A stretch of DNA of 64,000 bases. Origin: Paenibacillus kyungheensis. GTDB taxonomy: Bacteria > Bacillota > Bacilli > Paenibacillales > Paenibacillaceae. Shown piece after piece: positions 45,380 to 53,660 of this stretch. Within the stretch, counting starts at the first letter, position 1. The number at the start of each line of letters is the position of its first letter. Location of the stretch: the NCBI RefSeq assembly GCF_028606985.1, contig NZ_CP117416.1, positions 1,526,001 through 1,590,000 on the forward strand, in the 5' to 3' direction. A model generated the notes under the pieces. That model searched no databases. It saw nothing but the letters and a program-made list of their open reading frames with translations, and was not told where the DNA came from. Position numbers and translations under genes: made by a program.

Positions 45380-45416
45380 AAAGTGTCTAACCCTTGATGG
45401 GAAAGGCACTTTTTCT
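45380..45416 (+). terminator. Probable terminator after ispH
   Basis: AAAGTG pairs with CACTTT, with CCC/GGG pairing inside, followed by a T-rich run. The stem is interrupted. Confidence 0.6.
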
Positions 45417-45465
45417 TTTTGTATTCTTTATACTATGCGTACAAGATTTTGTACTATGACACAGC

Positions 45466-45494
45466 TTGACATGTCTAACAGAGTGCTGTATATT
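45466..45494 (+). promoter_or_regulatory. Strong sigma-A promoter for the DAHP synthase gene
   Basis: A perfect TTGACA (45466-45471), 17 bases, then TATATT (45489-45494). It leaves a leader of about 140 bases before the ATG; I found no recognised riboswitch in it. Confidence 0.8.
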
Positions 45495-45640
45495 TACTTT
45501 AGTGATTAAAAGCTTAAAAGCGAACAAGCGTCTAAGTGATGATGTAAAAATATAATAAATATCACATATCCAAATCATTTTATATAGTCAGCTATCTATT
45601 TTAATATCATCATCAACACATACAGAGAGGGAGATTACAA

Positions 45641-46705
45641 ATGATCGTTATCGTATCGAACCAAACACCGCAGGAGCAAGTAAAAGAGATTACTACTGTT
45701 ATAGAACAAGCAGGCTTACAAGCCCATATTTCTCGGGGAGCAGATCATACGGTTATAGGTCTTATTGGAACAGCCGAACCTCGCTTGATGGAGCATTTAC
45801 AGCAGATGAAAGGCGTAGAGAAAGTGATGAAAATTTCCAAATCCTACAAATTAGCGAGTCGTGATTTCCATCCTGAAAATACGGTAATCCAAATAGGCGA
45901 TGTATCGATCGGTGGTGGCGAATTAGTTGTTATGGGCGGTCCTTGTGCAGTGGAATCAGCAGAACAGATTGATGAGATTGCTCGTCTGGTCAAAGCTGCT
46001 GGTGGACAAGTATTGCGCGGTGGAGCATTTAAGCCACGTACAGGCCCTTACAGCTTTCAAGGTGTAGGAGTCGAAGGACTAATTATGATGGCAGAAGCAG
46101 GGAAGAAACATGGACTGCTAACGATTACAGAAGTAATGACACCGGAATATGTAGATATCTGTGGTGAATACGCTGATATTTTGCAAGTCGGTACACGTAA
46201 TATGCAGAACTTTGATTTATTGCGCAAATTAGGAGAAAGCAAGAAGCCTGTGTTACTTAAACGTGGATTCAGTTCGACATATGATGAATTTTTGAATGCA
46301 GCAGAATACATTCTGGCAGGTAGCAATCCTAATGTAATGCTGTGTGAGCGTGGTATCCGTACGTTTGAGACATACACGCGTAACACGCTTGATCTATCGG
46401 CTATTCCTGTACTGCAACAATTGAGCCATCTACCTGTCATTTCTGATCCAAGTCATGGTACAGGACGTCGTGAACTGGTAGAGCCTATGACCAAAGCGTC
46501 AGTAGCTGCTGGAGCAGACGGTCTTATTATCGAAATGCATACAGATCCTGATAATTCGATGACTGGTGATGGTGTACAATCGTTATTCCCGGATCAATTT
46601 GCTAAATTACTGCGTGATCTCGAACAATTGTCGCCTATTATTGGCAAAACGTTCAGCACTGCCAAAGCACCAGCAGCGTTTTTTGAATCCTCTGTCCAAG
46701 TGTAG
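45641..46705 (+). CDS. aroF: 3-deoxy-7-phosphoheptulonate (DAHP) synthase, type I-beta with N-terminal regulatory domain
   Basis: 354 residues. The first 80 or so form a ferredoxin-like domain (MIVIVSNQTPQEQV) that in relatives gives feedback control. The barrel follows, with the PEP-binding GGPCAVES and GGAFKPRTGPYSFQG, LLKRGF, and the metal ligands in DPSHGTGRRE, EMHTDPD. It condenses PEP with erythrose 4-phosphate as the first step of aromatic amino-acid synthesis. There is no fused chorismate mutase. It is a single gene between terminators with its own promoter. Confidence 0.95.
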   Translation: MIVIVSNQTPQEQVKEITTVIEQAGLQAHISRGADHTVIGLIGTAEPRLMEHLQQMKGVEKVMKISKSYKLASRDFHPENTVIQIGDVSIGGGELVVMGGPCAVESAEQIDEIARLVKAAGGQVLRGGAFKPRTGPYSFQGVGVEGLIMMAEAGKKHGLLTITEVMTPEYVDICGEYADILQVGTRNMQNFDLLRKLGESKKPVLLKRGFSSTYDEFLNAAEYILAGSNPNVMLCERGIRTFETYTRNTLDLSAIPVLQQLSHLPVISDPSHGTGRRELVEPMTKASVAAGADGLIIEMHTDPDNSMTGDGVQSLFPDQFAKLLRDLEQLSPIIGKTFSTAKAPAAFFESSVQV

Positions 46706-46862
46706 TATATTTAAATTAACCGAATATTATTTAAAATTGAGTTGATTTGAATAGGGACATGTCTGTACAAAAACAAAAACCATTTCTCCATAGCTTGTTT
46801 AATTTTCATGTTAGGTATAGCTGGAATATATTAGTATTTTAGAAAATCATGTAAGGTTTAAA

Positions 46863-46919
46863 AAAACAGCTCACTCTATCCGATTTTTAATTGACGGATT
46901 GACGAGCTGTTTTCTTTTT
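46863..46919 (+). terminator. Intrinsic terminator between the DAHP synthase and glnA genes
   Basis: AAAACAGCTC (46863-) and GAGCTGTTTT (ending 46914), with ATCCG/CGGAT pairing inside, followed by T residues. The 150 bases between the DAHP synthase stop and this hairpin show nothing recognisable. Confidence 0.85.
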
Positions 46920-46933
46920 TGGTAAGCTATGAG

Positions 46934-46950
46934 TGTAAGCATATCTTACA
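46934..46950 (+). promoter_or_regulatory. GlnR/TnrA operator ahead of glnA
   Basis: TGTAAGCATATCTTACA fits the consensus TGTNA-N7-TNACA exactly and is centred about 37 bases upstream of the -35 hexamer. A second, imperfect half-site pair (TGTAA at 46966) follows at one to two helical turns. Confidence 0.85.
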
Positions 46951-46978
46951 TAAATTTTAGGGATATGTAAAAAGGCTA

Positions 46979-47008
46979 TTGACGATGTAAGGTTTTACGA
47001 TTTATAAT
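46979..47008 (+). promoter_or_regulatory. Sigma-A promoter for glnA
   Basis: TTGACG (46979-46984), 18 bases, then perfect TATAAT (47003-47008). Confidence 0.8.
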
Positions 47009-47091
47009 GACGACAGAAAAAAAATCGAGAGAATGAACATTCGACATCGAAAAAGAGTGTAATGTTCGGAAATTTGGGGAGGAAAGTACAA

Positions 47092-48516
47092 ATGGCGGTA
47101 GAAAACGTATTGAAGCTTGCACAAGAAAACAACATTGAGTGGTTTGATTTTCGTTTTGTGGATTTGTCTGGTCGTGCTCACCATATCTCTTTGCCAGCTA
47201 GTGAAGTGGATGAGGATACTTTTTTAAATGGTGTTGCGTTTGACGGTTCTTCAATTCCTGGGTTCCGCGGTATTGAGGAGTCTGATATGGTGATGATGCC
47301 AGATCCGGAGTCCGTATTTATCGACGCTTTTACTGCTCATCCAACGTTGAACATTATGTGCAATATCTTCACCCCGGACGGCGAGCGTTATGAACGTGAT
47401 CCGCGCGGTATTGCAGAGAAAGCGGAAGAATATCTGCAAACAAGCGGTGTAGGAACAGCAGCATTTTTTGCTCCTGAATCCGAGTTCTTTATCTTTGATG
47501 ATGTACGTTACCAAAGCGATGTGAATGTATCCTCTTACTCCGTTGATTCTAACGAAGCATTCTGGAACACAAACCGCAAAGAAGATGGCGGCAACCTTGG
47601 TTTCAAAATCCGTAAAAAAGGCGGATATGTTCCAGTAGCTCCTGTCGATTCTCAACAGGATATTCGTAGCGAAATGTGTCGCTTGCTTGAAGAAGCAGGA
47701 CTTCGCATTGAGCGTCATCACCATGAAGTAGCTACTGCTGGACAAGCAGAGATCAACTTCCGTTTTGACACTTTGAAATTAACAGCTGATAACTTAATGA
47801 AATACAAATATATCGTGCATAACACAGCACAACAATATGGCAAAACAGCAACGTTTATGCCTAAACCTTTATTCGGTGATAACGGTAGCGGTATGCACGT
47901 TCACCAATCTATCTTTGATGGCGATACGCCTTTGTTCTACGAAAAAGGTGCTTATGCGAACTTGAGTGAAATGGCATTACATTACCTGGGCGGTATCTTG
48001 TATCATGCTCCAGCATTGATCGCATTGACTAACCCAAGTACGAACTCTTTCAAACGTCTTGTTCCTGGTTATGAAGCTCCAGTTAACTTGGTGTTCTCGA
48101 AAGGTAACCGTTCAGCAGCAGTTCGTATTCCGATTGCTTCTGTAACACCTAAAGGTTGTCGTATCGAATTCCGTACACCGGATTCTACAGCTAATCCTTA
48201 CCTTGCATTCTCTGCAATGTTGATGGCTGGTCTTGATGGTATCAAGAAAAAAATGGATCCTCGTGAATTAGGATATGGTCCTTTTGACAAAAATATTTAT
48301 GAATTGCCTGAAGAAGATAAAGTAGGTATCCGTAGTGTTCCAGCATCTTTGGAAGAAGCTTTGGATGAATTGGAAAAAGATTTCGACTTCTTGCTTGAAG
48401 GTGATGTATTTACAGCAGACTTTATCCAAAACTACATTTCATTCAAACGTGCAGAAGCGAAAGATGTTGCAATTCGCGTACATCCACACGAATTCAGCTT
48501 GTACTACGATTGCTAA
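47092..48516 (+). CDS. glnA: Type I glutamine synthetase of the GSI-beta subgroup
   Basis: 474 residues, near the 469-473 typical of GSI-beta, not the 444 of the usual Bacillus GSI-alpha. Visible are the N-terminal FDGSSIPGF, metal ligands in FFAPESEFFIFD and GQAEINFRFD, NGSGMHVHQS, GNRSAAVRIP and C-terminal HPHEFSLYYDC. The loop KNIYELPEED holds Tyr403, the counterpart of the adenylylated Tyr of Escherichia coli GlnA. It makes glutamine from glutamate and ammonia. ATG 47092 follows GGGGAGG. No glnR precedes it, yet a GlnR/TnrA box does. Firmicutes generally lack the adenylyltransferase GlnE, so the role of Tyr403 is open. Confidence 0.94.
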   Translation: MAVENVLKLAQENNIEWFDFRFVDLSGRAHHISLPASEVDEDTFLNGVAFDGSSIPGFRGIEESDMVMMPDPESVFIDAFTAHPTLNIMCNIFTPDGERYERDPRGIAEKAEEYLQTSGVGTAAFFAPESEFFIFDDVRYQSDVNVSSYSVDSNEAFWNTNRKEDGGNLGFKIRKKGGYVPVAPVDSQQDIRSEMCRLLEEAGLRIERHHHEVATAGQAEINFRFDTLKLTADNLMKYKYIVHNTAQQYGKTATFMPKPLFGDNGSGMHVHQSIFDGDTPLFYEKGAYANLSEMALHYLGGILYHAPALIALTNPSTNSFKRLVPGYEAPVNLVFSKGNRSAAVRIPIASVTPKGCRIEFRTPDSTANPYLAFSAMLMAGLDGIKKKMDPRELGYGPFDKNIYELPEEDKVGIRSVPASLEEALDELEKDFDFLLEGDVFTADFIQNYISFKRAEAKDVAIRVHPHEFSLYYDC

Positions 48517-48561
48517 TTATTACTTATCTCACACACTAGATCGTAGAGATCAAGTAATCAG

Positions 48562-48594
48562 AATCCTCCGGAACATCATGTCCGGAGGATTTTT
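48562..48594 (+). terminator. Intrinsic terminator after glnA
   Basis: AATCCTCCGGA pairs with TCCGGAGGATT, followed by TTT. Confidence 0.93.
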
Positions 48595-48741
48595 ATATGA
48601 GTAGAAAAATAAAACGATTACATTTTATTTTGTTCACAAGATATCGCATTATGTTAGATAGCAAGTGACAAAAGACACTTGATCACCCCTAAAATAGCTG
48701 ATATCATAGCGATAATCATTTAGCACAAACCTAACATCTAA

Positions 48742-48833
48742 GCACTTGGCAGTATAAGTGCGACGAGTAAAACGAGAAATGATTTTTGCAAAGCAAAATA
48801 TCTTACTGCTTAAGCACTTGGCAGTATAAGTGT
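48742..48833. repeat. Intergenic hairpin repeat element, copy B (two hairpins)
   Basis: Two units GCACTTGGCAGTATAAGTGY at 48742-48761 and 48814-48833 are separated by 52 bases that hold TTTTGC-AAA-GCAAAA and ATATCTTAC, matching copy A at 24307-24398. It lies between the glnA terminator and serC. The remaining 48595-48741 is AT-rich with no gene. Confidence 0.85.
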
Positions 48834-48893
48834 GCTTACAGAAATGGAAAGTGAAAAAAGTGGAATGTTGAAATTGAAAGGGTGGAGAACAAC

Positions 48894-49982
48894 ATGACAA
48901 AAAGAGCGTACAATTTTAATGCTGGACCTGCTGCATTGCCTTTAGAAGTATTAGAGCGTGCACAAAAAGAATTTGTGGATTATCAAAATACAGGAATGTC
49001 TATTATGGAAATGTCACATCGTGGCGCAGTATATGAAAAGGTACATAGCGAAGCTCAGGATCGTCTGTTGTCGTTGTTAGGCAACCCGGAAGGTTACAAG
49101 GTGTTATTTTTACAAGGAGGCGCTAGCACTCAATTTGCTATGATTCCAATGAATCTACTGTCTGAAGGCAAGACAGCAGGTTTTGTAGCTACAGGAAGCT
49201 GGGCAAGCAAAGCGTTAAGCGAAGCGAAGTTAGTAGGAGACACAACGGTTGTCGCTTCCTCAGAAGAAGATAAGTATATGAAGCTACCTGATCTAAGCCA
49301 ATTGGATCTACCTGCAAATACAGCTTATGTGCATATCACTTCCAATGAAACGATTGAAGGCGTACAATTTAGTAAGTTTCCTGATACAGGAGATATTCCT
49401 TTAGTGGTAGATATGTCGAGTGATATTTTGAGTCGTCCATTAGATATGAGTAAGCTTGATATGGTCTATGCAGGCGCGCAAAAGAATTTGGGACCTTCTG
49501 GAGTAACCGTTATTATTGCAAAAGAAGAACTCATTAACGAATCGCCTAAGCATATTCCATCGATATTCCGTTACAGCACGCATGCTAAAAATAATTCGCT
49601 ATACAATACACCGCCTGCTTTTTCGATATATATGGTAAATGAAGTTTTAAAATGGATTGAAGAAAAAGGCGGACTTGAAGGTATTCAGCGTGAAAATGAA
49701 GCCAAAGCTACTTTAATCTATGATGCGATTGATAACAGTAATGGTTTTTATAAAGGGGCGGCTGAACTTGAAAGTCGTTCGATCATGAACGTTACATTCC
49801 GTCTAGCATCTGAAGAATTAGAAAAAGCATTTGTCAAAGCTTCGGAAGAAGCTGGATTTATAGGCTTGAAAGGTCACCGTAGCGTAGGCGGTCTACGTGC
49901 TTCGATTTATAACGCTGTTCCTTATGAAAGCTGCAATGCTCTGGTTGAGTTTATGAAGGAATTTCAGAGCAAAAATGGCTGA
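48894..49982 (+). CDS. serC: Phosphoserine aminotransferase
   Basis: 362 residues. The N-terminal FNAGPAALP, the PLP lysine in VYAGAQKNLGPSGVTV, and C-terminal GFIGLKGHRSVGGLRASIYNAVP are diagnostic. It converts 3-phosphohydroxypyruvate to phosphoserine, and can also serve vitamin B6 synthesis. ATG 48894 follows GGGTGGAG; an in-frame GTG at 48882 overlaps that site. The upstream leader contains hairpin element B. serA is not in the window. Confidence 0.96.
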   Translation: MTKRAYNFNAGPAALPLEVLERAQKEFVDYQNTGMSIMEMSHRGAVYEKVHSEAQDRLLSLLGNPEGYKVLFLQGGASTQFAMIPMNLLSEGKTAGFVATGSWASKALSEAKLVGDTTVVASSEEDKYMKLPDLSQLDLPANTAYVHITSNETIEGVQFSKFPDTGDIPLVVDMSSDILSRPLDMSKLDMVYAGAQKNLGPSGVTVIIAKEELINESPKHIPSIFRYSTHAKNNSLYNTPPAFSIYMVNEVLKWIEEKGGLEGIQRENEAKATLIYDAIDNSNGFYKGAAELESRSIMNVTFRLASEELEKAFVKASEEAGFIGLKGHRSVGGLRASIYNAVPYESCNALVEFMKEFQSKNG

Positions 49983-49999
49983 ATGTACTAAGGAATGAC

Positions 50000-50027
50000 A
50001 GCCTTCCCCTCTGGGAAGGCTTTTTTA
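50000..50027 (+). terminator. Intrinsic terminator after serC
   Basis: AGCCTTCCC pairs with GGGAAGGCT, loop CTCT, followed by TTTTT. Confidence 0.93.
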
Positions 50028-50121
50028 AAAAAAATTTCCAATTATTTTTGTCAAAAGCTGTCGCATTTTACCGAAATCGGTTATAATCAAAAAGAACTAT
50101 ATAAAAGGTGGAAATAAACCT

Positions 50122-50586
50122 ATGGCACTACACATTGTACTCGTTGAACCTGAGATCCCGGCAAACACCGGCAATATTGCTAGAACATGCGCAGCTACAG
50201 GAACGCATCTGCATCTTGTCCGTCCTTTAGGCTTCAAAACGGACGATTCTACATTGAAAAGAGCAGGTCTCGATTACTGGCATGCCGTCAATATTGAATA
50301 TCATGATTCTTTCGAAGAGGTTCAAAAGACCTACTCAGATCACCGTTTTTTCTTTGCAACAACTAAAGTGAAAAATAGATATTCTGATTTTCAATTTCAA
50401 GATGGTGATTTTCTCGTATTTGGTAAAGAAACTAAAGGATTACCACCTGAATTAATTGCAGCAAATGCAGATACAGCTATGCGTCTGCCAATGTCAGATG
50501 ATGTGCGTTCACTGAACCTTTCAAATTCAGCAGCCATTATCGTATATGAAGCATTACGCCAACTTAACTTTTTACATTTAGATTAA
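50122..50586 (+). CDS. trmL: tRNA (cytidine/uridine(34)-2'-O)-methyltransferase
   Basis: 154 residues, the size of minimal SPOUT enzymes. Motifs: N-terminal LVEPEIPANTGNIARTCAATG, the trefoil-knot FGKETKGLPPELI, and the AdoMet-binding loop MRLPMSDDVRSLNLSNSAAIIVYEALRQ. It acts as a dimer, methylating the wobble ribose of tRNA-Leu species. AAGGTGG precedes the ATG. A TATAAT at 50082 may be its promoter. Confidence 0.94.
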   Translation: MALHIVLVEPEIPANTGNIARTCAATGTHLHLVRPLGFKTDDSTLKRAGLDYWHAVNIEYHDSFEEVQKTYSDHRFFFATTKVKNRYSDFQFQDGDFLVFGKETKGLPPELIAANADTAMRLPMSDDVRSLNLSNSAAIIVYEALRQLNFLHLD

Positions 50587-50782
50587 TTGGTATGAATTGA
50601 CTCTGTATCGTAATTTTAGTAGGAAATAATAAAAGTTAGCAGGATTCAAGAAGTAAGTGGAGAAATAAAAGGAAGTACTAAAATTCAGTGAATATATAGC
50701 TGATATTCCAAATTTTATAATGACTTCATTTCTCTACTGCTTCAATCAGCAAAGTATAAATATTAGTGAGGTGTGTATTAGT

Positions 50783-51037
50783 ATGAAACCAGCAGGCGTT
50801 GTACGTAAAGTCGATCAACTTGGAAGAATCGTGTTACCAAAGTCTTTGCGCAAAAGATATCAAATGAATGAAGGAGATCCTGTAGAAATTTTAGTACAGG
50901 GGGATCATATCATTTTAGAAAGATATCGTCCGAAATGCGTATTTTGCGGATCAATGGAAGAAGTAGGGGAATTCAAAGAGCGTTATGTATGTGCTCAATG
51001 TATGGAAGAAATGAATTTAATTCCTAAAAATGCTTAA
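50783..51037 (+). CDS. AbrB-family transition-state regulator with a C-terminal Cys4 motif
   Basis: 84 residues. The first 50 are a swapped-hairpin AbrB DNA-binding domain (GVVRKVDQLGRIVLPKSLRKRYQMNEGDPVEILVQGDHIILERY). The C-terminal 30 residues carry CVFCGS and CAQC about 19 residues apart, a plausible zinc site in place of the Bacillus AbrB multimerisation domain. In relatives such proteins repress stationary-phase genes. ATG 50783 follows GAGGTG. The gene stands alone. Confidence 0.88.
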   Translation: MKPAGVVRKVDQLGRIVLPKSLRKRYQMNEGDPVEILVQGDHIILERYRPKCVFCGSMEEVGEFKERYVCAQCMEEMNLIPKNA

Positions 51038-51100
51038 TTTAGTAAATAAGTAACATTTTAAATTTTAAGATAGTTAGATTATCTTGATAAAATGCGAAAT

Positions 51101-51145
51101 AAAAATAACCTTTCAGCACGATATTGTGTTGGAAGGTTATTTTTA
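51101..51145. terminator. Bidirectional terminator
   Basis: AAAAATAACCTTTC (51101-) pairs with GGAAGGTTATTTTT, shared by the converging AbrB-like and glycosidase genes. Confidence 0.88.
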
Positions 51146-51172
51146 TCTTATCTATAATAGGTGTACATATAC

Positions 51173-52240
51173 TTATTTGAAAAATAAAAAATGAGTTGGA
51201 ACAGGACGCAAGCTTCCATCAGAAGGATGATTGATTACACGTCCGTTCAAAATAAGCGAAGTGGAGCCACCGCCATCTAAATTATAAGCATCAACAACGC
51301 CCATTTTGTATAACTTGTTTTGCAATTCGACTAGAGTTGCACCAGAACTACCATTTTCATTGTATCCATCCGCTACGATAACAATAATTTGATCGTCTTT
51401 GTATTTACCAATCACTGTTCGTGGTGCACGCAAAGGCGAAGCTTTCCATTTCGCAGGAATCGGTACTTTTTTTCCATTTTGAATCAATACCGGTACAAAA
51501 GAAGCACCAAATGAAGGGTCTAACGCATCCAGGTTAGCTTTACTTGTAAATTTGCCACCTATCAATTGCCCTGACTTATTCATCCCGACAAAAAATAAAT
51601 CTTTGAATGTCGATTGAAATCCATTTAGATATTTTCCATTGAGTACAGTGGTACTGAGTGGATAGCGCTTGCCTCCTCCATCTGCAAATCCTCCAGCATT
51701 AATACCTGCTATTGCCCCTGATCGCTGAACAGCAGTCAGTGTCGTTTCAGATCCGCCAAATGAATCTTTACCCAGTGTCATATTCATAGCAGAAGGTTCT
51801 TTTAGTTTGATTTTCATAGCATATGCTTTGTACGTACCTGGATTCAGACGGTATAGTTCAATATGGATTCGATTGCTATTTACTTTTTCTGAAGCCGCTC
51901 CTAATTTGGACGTGATTCGTTTATTGTAAATTTGTTCAGGCTTATTCGCTTGGGTAGCAGCCGTCTGTACAATACGAGACATCGTCGATGTGGTCTGATT
52001 GTATAACTTGGTTGTGCGCTCAATCGATGATGATGTCTGTACAGCTACTTTTTCAGCTTGATTCAGATGGGTAAGAATCTGTTCTGATTGATCGCTGAGT
52101 TGACTAACCGGCGCATATTTTTGGATATCTAAAGGAACGGCAACCTGATTCGATTGAAATACCAATATAAATAACAATCCAGCAAAAGGTGCTGTCGCTA
52201 ACATCAACAAACGATTGATTTTTTTAACACGCATCGTCAT
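51173..52240 (-). CDS. Membrane-anchored phosphodiester glycosidase (NAGPA domain) protein
   Basis: 355 residues. An N-terminal anchor or signal (about 10-30), a helical Ser/Thr/Gln-rich stalk (45-105), then a NAGPA/DUF2233 domain with AIAGINAGGFADGGGKRYP, TVIGKYKDDQIIVIVADGYN and, near the end, YNLDGGGSTSLILNGR. It probably cleaves sugar-phosphodiester bonds in wall or exopolysaccharide. Its ATG overlaps the stop of the upstream gene by four bases (ATGA), so the two are translationally coupled. It is only distantly similar to the homologue at 17935. Confidence 0.87.
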   Translation of the reverse strand: MTMRVKKINRLLMLATAPFAGLLFILVFQSNQVAVPLDIQKYAPVSQLSDQSEQILTHLNQAEKVAVQTSSSIERTTKLYNQTTSTMSRIVQTAATQANKPEQIYNKRITSKLGAASEKVNSNRIHIELYRLNPGTYKAYAMKIKLKEPSAMNMTLGKDSFGGSETTLTAVQRSGAIAGINAGGFADGGGKRYPLSTTVLNGKYLNGFQSTFKDLFFVGMNKSGQLIGGKFTSKANLDALDPSFGASFVPVLIQNGKKVPIPAKWKASPLRAPRTVIGKYKDDQIIVIVADGYNENGSSGATLVELQNKLYKMGVVDAYNLDGGGSTSLILNGRVINHPSDGSLRPVPTHFLFFK

Positions 52241-52644
52241 TTTAACAAATCCATTTTCTTTTGTAGTGTATTGAGTTGCTTTTGCACTTCATTGAGTTGG
52301 GTATACAATTTGTTGCTATTATCGGTTTTGCTACTGGCATTGTCTTTCGTAAATGTAAGCAATTCATTAAAAGAATCGACTTTACTTTGCAAAGCGGTCA
52401 TTTCTTTAGACATATCATTTAATCGAGTCTCATAATCATGTTGCAATACAGCGATTTGCCGTTCTGTATCTGCTTTGATCGACGCGATCATCTGTTGTTT
52501 CATATGATTGCTATATAAGTAGGCGATCGTTGCACCCAGTCCAATAATCAATATCCAAAACACTAAAAACCATTTGGCAGAGGACCCTTTGTTTGTCTGA
52601 TGTCGCATCGTTGTTTGGGAAGAAGACTCTGCTTTTGACTGCAT
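52237..52644 (-). CDS. Single-pass membrane protein with coiled coil
   Basis: 135 residues: a 25-residue polar cytoplasmic start, one transmembrane helix (about 25-45, WFLVFWILIIGLGATIAYLY), and an extracytoplasmic coiled coil (about 50-135) with regular Leu/Ile/Val spacing (LQHDYETRLNDMSKEMTALQSKVDSF; LNEVQKQLNTLQKKMDLL). I recognise no family. Coupling to the NAGPA protein suggests a partner or scaffold at the cell surface. ATG 52644 follows GAGGTG at seven bases. Confidence 0.78.
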   Translation of the reverse strand: MQSKAESSSQTTMRHQTNKGSSAKWFLVFWILIIGLGATIAYLYSNHMKQQMIASIKADTERQIAVLQHDYETRLNDMSKEMTALQSKVDSFNELLTFTKDNASSKTDNSNKLYTQLNEVQKQLNTLQKKMDLLK

Positions 52645-52892
52645 ATTCACTCACCTCGATAAAGCTTTTATTTTTGACCAAAATCCATTTTAACATGTCC
52701 GATATAGCCAGTCTATCTTACCAGATAAGATTCTATATTCTTCCAATATCATTCTTCTATTATCCAATTCTCGCATAAGATCATATCCACAAATATCCAA
52801 AAAACGTTAAAAATCTAGTGAAAGATGCCGATATCAAGATATATGTTAATAAGCAGTAACTAATAGCTGTTGATAAAGGGGGAAGTATCAAA

Positions 52893-53612
52893 ATGGAAGA
52901 CATTTGGAAGGTTATCATTATTGATAATCATCCGGCGCTGATGCTTGGAACAAAAATGATACTAGAAGAGACAGCCAATTTGAGTGTTATCGGAACTGCC
53001 AGTTCTGTAAAAGATGGAGTCGCTTTAGTAGCAAGTGTTCAACCTAACCTCATTTTGCTTGATGACGCGTTACCTGAAGGATCAGTTCAATCTTATTTGC
53101 GTCAAGTTAAGCAAGCGAGTAAAGATAGCCATGTGATTGTGCTTACCAGCGACAATCATTTATCCTTATTTGCAGGACTCATGAGTATGGGTGCCAGTGG
53201 CATGTTATCGAAAGAATCTTCGCCAGCTCAATTGTTACATCTGATCAGTAGTCTGCGTCAAGGATCAACCGTTATTCCTCTGTCATGGCTTCATCAAGGA
53301 GTAGTTCCTATTCCTGCTGAAATTCCTACCGATGGTTATTTTGATCTTTCCAAAATCGAACACACGATTATGATTCAAATTACACAGGGGTTTACATACG
53401 ATAAGATCGCTTATATGATCCGTGTGAGCCGACGTTCTGTTGATAATTATTTACGCAAAATTTATCATAAACTTGGTGTAAACAGCCGGGCTCAAGCTAT
53501 CGAAAAATATACGTTGTATTCGCATACAGCTTCTTTTAATAATGCACCTATGACCAGCATAATTGCACCACCTGAAAGTAGTGTTCCAGTAAAAGAGGTT
53601 GCTCTGGATTAA
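52893..53612 (+). CDS. Orphan NarL/LuxR-type response regulator
   Basis: 239 residues: a receiver domain with phospho-Asp57 in LILLDDALPEG and Lys in MLSKESSP, and a LuxR helix-turn-helix (IMIQITQGFTYDKIAYMIRVSRRSVDNYLRKIYHKLGVNSRAQAI). The acidic pocket is IIDNHPA, with Asn in place of one of the usual two acids, so metal binding and phosphorylation may be altered. A 35-residue tail rich in Ala, Pro and Ser follows. No kinase gene is adjacent; an aminotransferase gene follows 48 bases later. Confidence 0.87.
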   Translation: MEDIWKVIIIDNHPALMLGTKMILEETANLSVIGTASSVKDGVALVASVQPNLILLDDALPEGSVQSYLRQVKQASKDSHVIVLTSDNHLSLFAGLMSMGASGMLSKESSPAQLLHLISSLRQGSTVIPLSWLHQGVVPIPAEIPTDGYFDLSKIEHTIMIQITQGFTYDKIAYMIRVSRRSVDNYLRKIYHKLGVNSRAQAIEKYTLYSHTASFNNAPMTSIIAPPESSVPVKEVALD

Positions 53613-53660
53613 AGTTCAGGTGTATGATCTTGAAAAAGCATCGTACAGGAGGCTGGAGCG

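Noticed and set aside
45495-45640. Possible riboswitch or attenuator in the DAHP synthase leader
   Set aside because: The 140-base leader has no clear stem-terminator pair, T-box sequence or Trp/Phe/Tyr-rich leader peptide.
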